Virus record (IMG/VR): IMGVR_UViG_3300020438_000069
Span: 1-46,479 of that record
DNA from: a virus
Length of the DNA: 46,479 bases
Strand: one strand, 5' to 3'
Part shown: positions 24,436-31,469 of the stretch, one piece after another
Layout of the letters: each line of letters begins with the position of its first letter
Numbering within the stretch: position 1 is the first letter of the stretch
Position numbers and translations under genes: made by a program
Notes under the pieces: model-generated
The model's database searches: none
Told to the model about the DNA's origin: nothing
Seen by the model: the letters and a program-made list of their open reading frames with translations, nothing else

Positions 24436-24762
24436 ATGGGAAGATACATAACTACAACTGGAACCGCTGGTACTGTACTCAAAACCGTTAGTACGACTTA
24501 TCAGGCTGAAGTTAATGACAGAATTCTTTGTACAGGTGGGAGCTTTACGGTAACCCTACCAATTAGTACAAGTTTGTTAGAAAACGATACAGTTCAGATT
24601 GTCGACGTAACAGGAGCGTTTGCCGCGGCAAACTTAACAGTAGGACGTAACGGCGCGAAGATCCAGAATTTAAGCGAAGATTTAACATTAGATATTAATA
24701 ACTCAGCAGTAACACTTGTTTACACAGGTGCAACGTACGGCTGGATTATTAGTGGAACGTAA
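24436..24762 (+). CDS. Small fibre-type beta-structure protein
   Basis: A 108-residue protein with 'GGSFTVTLPISTSLLENDTVQIVDVTGAFAAANLTV', 'GAKIQNLSEDLTLD' and 'AVTLVYTGATYGWII'. This pattern ('.FTVTLP....GD.I.I.D..G.F...N.TI', later 'V.L.Y....W') is a recurring beta-structure in phage tail-fibre and tail-spike proteins. AGAAGGA lies upstream of the ATG. It immediately precedes the first Cys-rich adhesin-like gene and could be an adaptor or fibre-tip subunit. There are no cysteines beyond one, so it does not belong to the Cys-rich family next to it. Confidence 0.8.
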   Translation: MGRYITTTGTAGTVLKTVSTTYQAEVNDRILCTGGSFTVTLPISTSLLENDTVQIVDVTGAFAAANLTVGRNGAKIQNLSEDLTLDINNSAVTLVYTGATYGWIISGT

Positions 24763-24782
24763 GATAATAGGAAAAGAATAAC

Positions 24783-25514
24783 ATGTCAACATTACGTAAT
24801 TTTCTTTCAGACGTTGAGCCAGTCAAAGCAGGCGTACAGAGAAACTTTTGGGTTTGGAATGATAGTACGGGCATCGGTAACGGTGGCAGGTGTTGTCTAT
24901 GGACTGTACCAGCCAGCAAAGTAAACATAACTTTTGAGTTATGGGGCGGAGGCGGTGGCGGACACGGCGGATGTTGTTGTCAGTTCCCGAATAGACCGGC
25001 GGCAGGCGGATCTTACGCAATCAGAACAATACAAACTACGGCAGGATGTCAATATACAGTCTGTGCAGGCGGTTCAACTACATGTTGCTGTCACGGATGT
25101 ATAGGCGGAAACGGCTATCCAAGTTTTGTTACTGGTTCAAGTATTCCAACAACTTGTGCACCAGGTGGTTGTGGAGGTAAAGCATGTTGCTTTACTGATG
25201 CATACACTTGTCACCCATCATTTGTATGGCAGTGTGGCACAGGTGATTGGGGACTTCCACAAATTACAGGAAGTTCAAAAAGAAGTCAGTATTGTCATAA
25301 CCAAATGTGGAACTTTGTAACAGGTCCTGCAATGTTTGGTATTTCAAGAAGAACTAAAGACTGGTGTGCGGGTAACTTTACCAACACTGGTGCGTGTTTC
25401 AACTGTTTAGCGGCTTTCCCAGGTGGTGGCGGCGGTGGTGGAGCGGCTTGCGGAGAACCATGTTGCTGGGGCGGCTGGGGACAAGCAGGTGCAGTTAAAG
25501 TGAGTTATAGTTAA
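24783..25514 (+). CDS. Cys- and Gly-rich adhesin-like protein, copy 1
   Basis: 243 residues with 24 cysteines. The scaffold 'NGGRCCLWTVPA', 'FELWGGGGGGHGGCCCQF', 'YTVCAGGSTTCCC' and a late 'AFPGGGGGGGAACG...GWGQAGAVKVSY' is the layout of the glycine-rich domain at the tips of many phage tail fibres, but with many Cys added, often as CC or CCC. There is no signal peptide, so it would be made in the reducing cytoplasm. Two paralogues follow at 26241 and 26997. A tail-fibre-assembly-chaperone-type gene lies directly downstream. A metal-binding or disulfide-stabilised receptor-binding tip is the best guess; the family's Cys content is unusual and I do not recognise a named Cys-rich domain. Confidence 0.8.
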   Translation: MSTLRNFLSDVEPVKAGVQRNFWVWNDSTGIGNGGRCCLWTVPASKVNITFELWGGGGGGHGGCCCQFPNRPAAGGSYAIRTIQTTAGCQYTVCAGGSTTCCCHGCIGGNGYPSFVTGSSIPTTCAPGGCGGKACCFTDAYTCHPSFVWQCGTGDWGLPQITGSSKRSQYCHNQMWNFVTGPAMFGISRRTKDWCAGNFTNTGACFNCLAAFPGGGGGGGAACGEPCCWGGWGQAGAVKVSYS

Positions 25515-25534
25515 AGGATAATGGAGAAATATAA

Positions 25535-26239
25535 ATGCCAAATACAATTATAGAAAAAGACTTTAGTTATAATCTTCCAGATGACTATCTTGCTCAAACA
25601 AATGCAGACGGCAAAACCGCAAATGCAAAATACAATGGGCCTGATAAGATTTGGATTTTTATAGACCAAGACACTGGACGTAGTGATACTTCCAGACTTG
25701 TGTTAACTGAAGAAGAAAACGGTGCAACTTACCCTGTACCAGAAGATCAATTTAAAATAGAAGTCAACTGTGATACTGATCCAGTACTTTGTTCATTATT
25801 TGATGCACAAGTAGAATGGGATTCAGTAGTTGGACAAACTAACATCGTTGTAGATTTACCAGATGGTACTACATACGAAAGACCAGATCCAACAGATGTT
25901 GATCATACATACGAATTAGACGAATGTGTTTACAACAAGGATGGAACATTAACTGACGGAGTTTATACTGGCGGTACATGGACTATGAGTTGGAAGAAAC
26001 CTTGGTCATCGTGGGATCAGTTAATTATTGTTAGAAACAATATGTTAACAGGTTCAGATAGTAAGATTGCTGATGATATGCCTGCTGAAGTTAAAGAAAA
26101 GTGGACAACGTACAGACAAAAATTACGTGATTTACCAGCATTATTTAAACACGGCGAAGCAGATGAGTTTCCAGCACATATGGTAAACTTTCCAGTTGAG
26201 CCAGGTGCGGATATTGCAACAGTAGAGGACGACGAATAA
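25535..26239 (+). CDS. Phage tail assembly chaperone-type protein, copy 1
   Basis: 234 residues. Residues ~153-205 ('KKPWSSWDQLIIVRNNML...PAEVKEKWTTYRQKLRDLPA') fit the Phage_tail_APC domain (PF16778-type): a Trp, an Arg-rich helix and the closing 'W..YRQ.LRDLP'. The end 'MVNFPVEPG' resembles the 'WP..P' tail of such proteins. The N-terminal ~150 residues ('FSYNLPDDYLAQTN', 'KIWIFIDQDTGR') are shared with the 319-aa paralogue at 27732. In other phages these proteins help fold or trimerise tail-fibre tips encoded next to them. Here it sits between Cys-rich copies 1 and 2, with only one base before copy 2, so those are its likely clients. Confidence 0.84.
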   Translation: MPNTIIEKDFSYNLPDDYLAQTNADGKTANAKYNGPDKIWIFIDQDTGRSDTSRLVLTEEENGATYPVPEDQFKIEVNCDTDPVLCSLFDAQVEWDSVVGQTNIVVDLPDGTTYERPDPTDVDHTYELDECVYNKDGTLTDGVYTGGTWTMSWKKPWSSWDQLIIVRNNMLTGSDSKIADDMPAEVKEKWTTYRQKLRDLPALFKHGEADEFPAHMVNFPVEPGADIATVEDDE

Positions 26240-26240
26240 T

Positions 26241-26981
26241 ATGTCAAGTTTAAGAACCTTATTACAATATGGAACGACTTCCGGAGGATCTAATCCTCTA
26301 ACTTCGTTAAGAGTATACGCTACAAACATTACCGATCAAAACAATGGCGGTAAATGTTGTCAATGGACAGTACCAGCAGGTGCTGACTGGGCGGCTTTTG
26401 AAGTTTGGGGAGGCGGTGGACCAGGTGCTGGTGTATGTTGTTGCCAACAAGGTTGGGCAGGTGGATCAGGTTCTTATGGTAGACGAATTATTACAGTTGC
26501 ACCAGCAGAAACATTTACAATATGTGCGGCAGGATCAACTTGCTGTCACTCAAGATGTTATCCTTGTAGAGGATTTCCGAGTTACGTATGCGGACCAAGT
26601 TCATTTTGTATGTGTTCATCAGGCGGTGCAGAAACAGCAAGTAAATGTTTTTGGAGTCAAGGATGTTCATACAGTGGATGTCAAATGTTCAACTGTGGTT
26701 GTGTAAATGGAGCAACTTTAGCAATGTGTGGTACAACAGGTGGCGGACATGGCTCAGCTCACTGTGCATCAGACATGCACCAGTTTATTCCGAGTGCACC
26801 GTTTACAGGAGTTACAAGAATGTCACGTTCAGGATGTTATAAATCACATGGACAAGACCAAGGAGACCACGGAGTATTCCCTGGAGGGGGTGGTGCTTCT
26901 GGAGTAACACACAACGAAACATGTTATTGCGGAGCGAAAGGCATGGGCGGATTAGTAACAGTTTACTATACGGCAACATAA
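26241..26981 (+). CDS. Cys- and Gly-rich adhesin-like protein, copy 2
   Basis: 246 residues with 23 cysteines. It shares the frame 'NGGKCCQWTVPAGADWAAFEVWGGGG', 'GVCCCQQGW', 'YGRRIITV', 'FTICAAGSTCC' and 'FPGGGGASG...GAKGMGGLVTVYY' with copies 1 and 3. The middle section (~95-190) is poorly conserved and packed with Cys, Ser and Gly, as would be expected of a variable receptor-binding region. The start is one base after the chaperone stop (TAATATG), with GAGG upstream inside that gene, so translation is coupled. A cytoplasmic protein with this Cys density must be kept reduced or metal-bound until release. Confidence 0.8.
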   Translation: MSSLRTLLQYGTTSGGSNPLTSLRVYATNITDQNNGGKCCQWTVPAGADWAAFEVWGGGGPGAGVCCCQQGWAGGSGSYGRRIITVAPAETFTICAAGSTCCHSRCYPCRGFPSYVCGPSSFCMCSSGGAETASKCFWSQGCSYSGCQMFNCGCVNGATLAMCGTTGGGHGSAHCASDMHQFIPSAPFTGVTRMSRSGCYKSHGQDQGDHGVFPGGGGASGVTHNETCYCGAKGMGGLVTVYYTAT

Positions 26982-26996
26982 GGAGAATATAGTAGT

Positions 26997-27719
26997 ATGT
27001 CAACATTAAGAGATTTTTTATTCGGGTATGAAGAGGCTAAATCAGTTCCGCAGGAACTTGCAGTCTATGCCACAAATACTACTACCGAAAATAACGGTGG
27101 AAAATGTTGTTTGTGGACAATTCCAGCAGGTGTATCATATGCGACTTTTGAAATATGGGGCGGCGGTGCCGCAGGTGACGGCGGATGTTGTTGCCAAATG
27201 GGATATCCTTCAACAGGTGGAAGTTATGGACAAAAAGCGTCAGAAGTAGAGGCTGGTCAACAATTAACAATTTGTGCGGCAGGTTCAACTTGCTGTAGAC
27301 AAAAAGGAAACTGTCAACAAGGTTGTGATTCATATGTATGTAGATCAGGTAACTGGTGTGCAAGAGCATGTGGCGGAAGAGTTATGCGTACAGAATGTTT
27401 CATGTACAGAACATGTTATTCATGTTGTAGAATGAGATACTGTGTACACGGACACTCAGGCATGGACTTTGGAATTGGAAATACAAATTCAACAGCACAA
27501 TTAAGTCAATACTGCCATGATAGAGGTAACATGATGGTTGCTGATACATATGGTAGAGGTGGATTTAGAAACGGACCAAACGGATGTTGTGCATGGGGCG
27601 GATCGCAAGGCTTTGGATTATTTCCAGGCGGTGGCGGTATGTCTGCACAAGCATACGGAGAAGTTTGTTGTTGTGGTTCACCAGGAGCAGGAGGCTTAGT
27701 TTACGTAGTTTACTACTAA
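26997..27719 (+). CDS. Cys- and Gly-rich adhesin-like protein, copy 3
   Basis: 240 residues with 24 cysteines. It shares 'NGGKCCLWTIPAGVSYATFEIWGGG', 'GGCCCQMGYP', 'LTICAAGSTCC' and 'LFPGGGGMSA...CCCGSPGAGGLVYVVYY' with the other copies. The N-terminal 10 residues 'STLRDFLFGY' match copy 1 ('STLRNFLSDV'). The middle is again variable, with extra basic residues ('CRMRYC', 'RGNMM'). AAGGAG precedes it. It is followed 12 bases later by the second chaperone paralogue. It has the same inferred role as copies 1 and 2, possibly an alternative tip specificity. Confidence 0.8.
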   Translation: MSTLRDFLFGYEEAKSVPQELAVYATNTTTENNGGKCCLWTIPAGVSYATFEIWGGGAAGDGGCCCQMGYPSTGGSYGQKASEVEAGQQLTICAAGSTCCRQKGNCQQGCDSYVCRSGNWCARACGGRVMRTECFMYRTCYSCCRMRYCVHGHSGMDFGIGNTNSTAQLSQYCHDRGNMMVADTYGRGGFRNGPNGCCAWGGSQGFGLFPGGGGMSAQAYGEVCCCGSPGAGGLVYVVYY

Positions 27720-27731
27720 TAAGGAAAAAAC

Positions 27732-28691
27732 ATGGCAGATATTACACATACATTTAACTACGCTAAACCAGATGAATATTTGGGGCAGTTTGATAATGAA
27801 CAATTAGTAGGTACGCACACGTACGAAGGCCCAGATGCAATGTGGGTATTCATTGATAAAGCAACAAACAAGATTGCACCAGCAGGATACATGGACGAAG
27901 AACAAGGAAATGATTTTAATCCACCTGTAAACTTAAAAAAAGTTTTTGTAGACTGTAAAGAGTTTCCAATTATTTGCTCATTAATGGAAGCAGATCAAGA
28001 TGATGAAGCACATGAAACAGTAACAGAAACACTACCAAATGGTGTAGAGTATGTAACTTATGTTGATCCAGATCCACATCATACGTACGAAAAATTTGAT
28101 ATCGAATGTAATAACAATGACGAATTTATTAAAGTAGCAAGTAGCATAAAAGGTGGAAATCCACATTATCCTTGGAAGAAGCCACACATTACTTGGGCAC
28201 ACTTACGTAGACATAGAACATCTTTATTAACTTGGTCAGACGATAAAACAAGTGACGATATGCCAACAAGTTTAATTGCTTCATGGGCAACATACAGACA
28301 AGATTTAAGAGATATTCCTGTAAGTTTCGGAGATAGTTTTGCTGTTGATATTACTGCTGGTGGTTCTAATTATGAAGTAGGCGACAAAATTAAATTTGCA
28401 AAAGCAGACTTAGACGATTATATTATTGGTGATCATATTATTGCTACTGTAAAAACAGTTAACAGTGGTGCTATTACTGCTTTAACTTTAAGTAGTAACC
28501 AAGCAATTAACGATGGTAAAGATATTGTAGAAGGAAGAGCGGCAAAAGAATTTGTTGGCGCTACATTTACATACGAAGCAGTTGCTGATGGCGCAGATGC
28601 TGGTACAGGTGCTACATTTAAAGTTCACAAGTGTCAACGTTATGCGGCATGGAAAGTAGATGTTCCTCGTTCACCTTGCGGTACTGCATAA
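27732..28691 (+). CDS. Phage tail assembly chaperone-type protein, copy 2, with extra module
   Basis: 319 residues. It aligns with the 234-aa copy throughout: N-terminal 'FNYAKPDEYLGQFDN' and 'AMWVFIDKATNK', then 'HITWAHLRRHRTSLL...LIASWATYRQDLRDIPVSF' (~150-199), the Phage_tail_APC-type signature, and an end 'YAAWKVDVPRSPCG' corresponding to 'AHMVNFPVEPG'. Between these two parts about 100 residues (~200-300) are inserted. They contain 'DITAGGSNYEVGDKIKF' and 'IATVKTVNSGAITALTL', the same repeat style found five times in the 2212-aa structural protein. The insert may add a contact to that protein. It directly follows Cys-rich copy 3. Confidence 0.82.
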   Translation: MADITHTFNYAKPDEYLGQFDNEQLVGTHTYEGPDAMWVFIDKATNKIAPAGYMDEEQGNDFNPPVNLKKVFVDCKEFPIICSLMEADQDDEAHETVTETLPNGVEYVTYVDPDPHHTYEKFDIECNNNDEFIKVASSIKGGNPHYPWKKPHITWAHLRRHRTSLLTWSDDKTSDDMPTSLIASWATYRQDLRDIPVSFGDSFAVDITAGGSNYEVGDKIKFAKADLDDYIIGDHIIATVKTVNSGAITALTLSSNQAINDGKDIVEGRAAKEFVGATFTYEAVADGADAGTGATFKVHKCQRYAAWKVDVPRSPCGTA

Positions 28692-28723
28692 GCCAAATCT
28701 CACCCTAAGAGTTATACCCTATA

Positions 28724-28732
28724 TGTAAATAA
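28724..28732 (+). promoter_or_regulatory. Late-promoter-like motif abutting a start codon
   Basis: TGTAAATAA ends four bases before the ATG at 28737. The run GTAAATAATTGTATG closely matches CTAAATATTTGTATG at 118-132. No Shine-Dalgarno is visible for this ATG. Confidence 0.38.
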
Positions 28733-28736
28733 TTGT

Positions 28737-29570
28737 ATGAGTAATACAGTTAGATTTGCGGGTGCTCAAATACCTGTAACACAAGATCTTAATAAAAATA
28801 AAGATAGTATTCTAAAGGCAATTGACTGGGCCGCAGAAAATAACTGCGACTGGCTATTAACACCTGAAGGTTCACTATCAGGTTACTTTCCAAACTTTGA
28901 TATAGTATTAGAAAATGGCATGCCTGACTTAGCCAAAGCCGCATACGAAGTTATTTCATATGCAAATAAAAAAGGCATGGGTATTGCACTTGGTACTCTA
29001 TGGGTTGATATTGAGCATCGAGGAACTATTAGAAAAAATCAGATCAGGTATTATGATAAACAAGGCGAATTACTTGGAGCAACTAATAAGCAATATATTG
29101 TAGGTGGGGAAGATAGTCCACATCATAGTTGGGATCAAGTATTAGCAGATCCACCAGGAACAACTAAAACACATTATCTTAATAACGTAAGAACATGCGG
29201 AATGATATGTAATGATTTTTGGGGTAATGGATTTAGATTTAACGCACCAAGTTTACCGTTAATGGCAAGTATACATAGCGTAGAAGTTATATTACATGCT
29301 ACAAATGGTGATAGAGGAAACAGTCAAGACAAGTTATGGATGGAATGGCATGATGTACACTTACGTATGATGAGTACACAATATGGAATTCCTATTATAA
29401 CTGTTGATAGTTGCTGTGATAAGTTTGGTGAAAGAGAAGATTTACCAACAAGTAGTCCAAGTGGAGTATTAGTAAACGGGGAATGGGTAGTACAAGTACC
29501 TCGACACGGACAACAACACTTCTATTGGGACTATGTCAAGAATGATGAACAACAACAAACTATACAATAA
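28737..29570 (+). CDS. Carbon-nitrogen hydrolase (nitrilase superfamily)
   Basis: 277 residues with the complete nitrilase-family triad: Glu44 in 'LLTPEGSLSGY', Lys118 in 'TNKQYIVGGE', and Cys158 in 'CGMICNDFWGNG'. The family hydrolyses C-N bonds of nitriles, amides, carbamoyl or ureido compounds, or performs amide transfer; the substrate cannot be read from this sequence. The length is normal for a single-domain member and no signal peptide is seen. It opens a four-gene enzyme cassette set among structural genes on the same strand. Translation initiation is unclear: a TAAATA motif, not a ribosome site, precedes the ATG. With a carbamoyltransferase nearby, it might handle a carbamoyl or amide group of a glycan or its precursor, which is speculation. 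Confidence 0.85.
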   Translation: MSNTVRFAGAQIPVTQDLNKNKDSILKAIDWAAENNCDWLLTPEGSLSGYFPNFDIVLENGMPDLAKAAYEVISYANKKGMGIALGTLWVDIEHRGTIRKNQIRYYDKQGELLGATNKQYIVGGEDSPHHSWDQVLADPPGTTKTHYLNNVRTCGMICNDFWGNGFRFNAPSLPLMASIHSVEVILHATNGDRGNSQDKLWMEWHDVHLRMMSTQYGIPIITVDSCCDKFGEREDLPTSSPSGVLVNGEWVVQVPRHGQQHFYWDYVKNDEQQQTIQ

Positions 29571-29599
29571 GTAATTGCATAAAGGAACTATAAAACATA

Positions 29600-30583
29600 A
29601 TGTCAAACAAAAGAAACACAGCATTTTTTATTAACGGCGGAGCAGGCAGAGTTATTTGTTCAATTCCTGCTTTAGAACTCTATCACGAAGAAAATCCAGA
29701 TGATGATTTTATCATTGTATGTGAAGGTGGAATGGACTTTTACAAAGGACATCCTATACTACATAAAAAAGCATATGATGTTTTTCACAAAAACTTGTTT
29801 GAAGATAAGTTAATTGACCGCGAACTTAAAACACCTGAACCATACAGAGTATGGGAATATTATAATCAGAAAGCATCGTTAGGACAATGCTATGATATTG
29901 AAATTAATAATAAAGGTGTAAGAGAATTACCAAGACCTAAACTTAAACTTAGTCAACAAGAAGCAATGTCTGGACTAAAGTTAATTGAAGAAGTAAAAGA
30001 AAAAACTAAAAAGAAAAAAGTAATAGTTTTCCAACCATTTGGTAGAGGAACAATTAACGAAAACGGAATGATTGGCGATCCAAGCGGAAGAAGTTTTGAT
30101 CCAGAAAACGTAGTTAGCATTGTTAAGAAACTTTCAAAGGACTATGGTGTAATCTTTATGAGCGAAATTGCTATTGAGTTTAACAAGCACGGTGTAAAAG
30201 AACCGGTTGCTATTCCGCAAAACATTGATTTAAGATTCTGGTGTGGAATTATTCAAGCCGCAGATCACTTCTTAGGTTGTGATAGTGTAGGCGGACATAT
30301 TGTTAATGCAATAGACGGCTCGGCAACTATTGTTGTTGGATCGACATTTAAAGAAAACATTTCTTATCCTGAAAATCCTAAGTTTGACATCCTTGATATG
30401 GGTGAAGGCGCAAGAGTTTATAGTCCTATTAGGATTACAATGGACGAATGGTCTGACAGAACTAATGAAGGTATTATGGCAATGAATGAAACAATAGAAG
30501 ATCTTGTTGTTAAGTCAGTCCATAGTATGATTAAAGATGGAAAACGAGTTGAAATCCCAGAAGCACCAGAACAAGAAGAATAG
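29600..30583 (+). CDS. Glycosyltransferase, heptosyltransferase (GT9)-like
   Basis: 327 residues in a GT-B-like layout. The N-terminus 'FFINGGAGRVICSIPALELYHEENP' resembles the start of ADP-heptose:LPS heptosyltransferases. A central 'KVIVFQPFGRG' and 'SFDPENVVSIVKKLSKDYGVIFMSE' correspond to the inter-domain strand and helix. 'AADHFLGCDSVGGHIVNAI' (~220-238) corresponds to the donor-binding 'D...DSG..H.A.A' motif. 'GSTF...SYPENPKFDIL' follows as expected. The match is by motif order, not strong identity, so another GT-B sugar is possible. AAGGAA precedes the ATG. A heptose donor role fits HldE and HldD encoded on the opposite strand of this window. Confidence 0.68.
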   Translation: MSNKRNTAFFINGGAGRVICSIPALELYHEENPDDDFIIVCEGGMDFYKGHPILHKKAYDVFHKNLFEDKLIDRELKTPEPYRVWEYYNQKASLGQCYDIEINNKGVRELPRPKLKLSQQEAMSGLKLIEEVKEKTKKKKVIVFQPFGRGTINENGMIGDPSGRSFDPENVVSIVKKLSKDYGVIFMSEIAIEFNKHGVKEPVAIPQNIDLRFWCGIIQAADHFLGCDSVGGHIVNAIDGSATIVVGSTFKENISYPENPKFDILDMGEGARVYSPIRITMDEWSDRTNEGIMAMNETIEDLVVKSVHSMIKDGKRVEIPEAPEQEE

Positions 30584-31469
30584 ACTATTTGTATTTGGCT
30601 GTAGTTTCACAATGTATGCGTGGCCAACGTATGCTGACTTCTTAGGTTATGAATTTGACTACTATGAGAACTGGGCCTTTCCTGGTTTAGGTAATCGTGC
30701 TATTGCAGAACGTGTTGCAGAATGTCACGTAAAAAATAATTTTACAAAAGACGATACAGTAATTGTACAATGGAGTACACATACACGTAACGACTGGCAT
30801 ACTTTTAGAACTGTAGAGTTTAAAGGTAAACGAGGAGATGCAATTAGAAACACTGACGAAATTGGTTGGAAAACTAAAGGAAGTATTTTTAATTACATGA
30901 ACAGAGAAGTTTGCTATGATGATAATTGGATTAACACATTTTGGGACGAACATAGTTATTTTATGCATGGACAAAATCATATTATTTTAACTCAAGGATT
31001 ATTAGAAAGCACAGGGTGTACATATCGTATGACAAGTATTGGAAATATGAATAAGTTAGGTACTGATATGCCTAATATAAATGACTTCGGTGAAACACCA
31101 ACTGATACTGCTGACGTATATAAAGAAAGACCTGAATTAAAAGTTTACGAAAACATTGACAAAACAAAATGGTTACAACCATTAGGATTGTTTAGTTGGG
31201 AGCGTAAAGAAAAACATTACACTTTTTATGATCCAGAATCAAAAGAAGATTGGATGGAACCACACCCAAGTCATTGGCAACATTACGACTATCTTAATGA
31301 AGTAGTGCGTCCAAGTTTGGGTCTTAAAAGCAAAAATAACGATAAACAACATAGTACAGTTGAACTATTAGATAAACTAAAAGATGAAAATCACGACCTT
31401 TTAAGTTTCGAAGAAGGCATTTTAAAAGAAGTTGTTGATTATAATCATATTGGATATATAGGATTTTAA
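30537..31469 (+). CDS. SGNH-hydrolase-like protein
   Basis: 310 residues. The N-terminal 'FVFGCSFTMYAW' (Ser23) looks like block I of SGNH/GDSL hydrolases, 'AFPGLGNRAIAERV' (Asn53) like a glycine/asparagine block, and 'MEPHPSHWQHYDYLN' (~240-254) like the block V His. Such enzymes act as esterases or acyltransferases, often on glycan O-acetyl groups. The usual Asp of block V is Glu here, so activity is uncertain. The start overlaps the glycosyltransferase gene by 47 bases; the next in-frame ATG falls after the catalytic Ser and would destroy it, so the ATG or the nearby TTG at 30549 must be used. The stop is directly followed by the next ATG. Confidence 0.66.
   Translation: MENELKSQKHQNKKNRLFVFGCSFTMYAWPTYADFLGYEFDYYENWAFPGLGNRAIAERVAECHVKNNFTKDDTVIVQWSTHTRNDWHTFRTVEFKGKRGDAIRNTDEIGWKTKGSIFNYMNREVCYDDNWINTFWDEHSYFMHGQNHIILTQGLLESTGCTYRMTSIGNMNKLGTDMPNINDFGETPTDTADVYKERPELKVYENIDKTKWLQPLGLFSWERKEKHYTFYDPESKEDWMEPHPSHWQHYDYLNEVVRPSLGLKSKNNDKQHSTVELLDKLKDENHDLLSFEEGILKEVVDYNHIGYIGF

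Noticed and set aside
26344-26706. 120-residue plus-strand frame inside Cys-rich copy 2
   Set aside because: Gln/Val-rich sequence from a shifted frame of a Gly/Cys-rich gene; the main frame is clearly the real one by paralogue conservation.
24783-27719. Diversity-generating retroelement variable repeats
   Set aside because: The three copies vary, but no reverse transcriptase or template repeat is present in the window and the variation is not limited to adenine-derived sites as far as can be read by eye.
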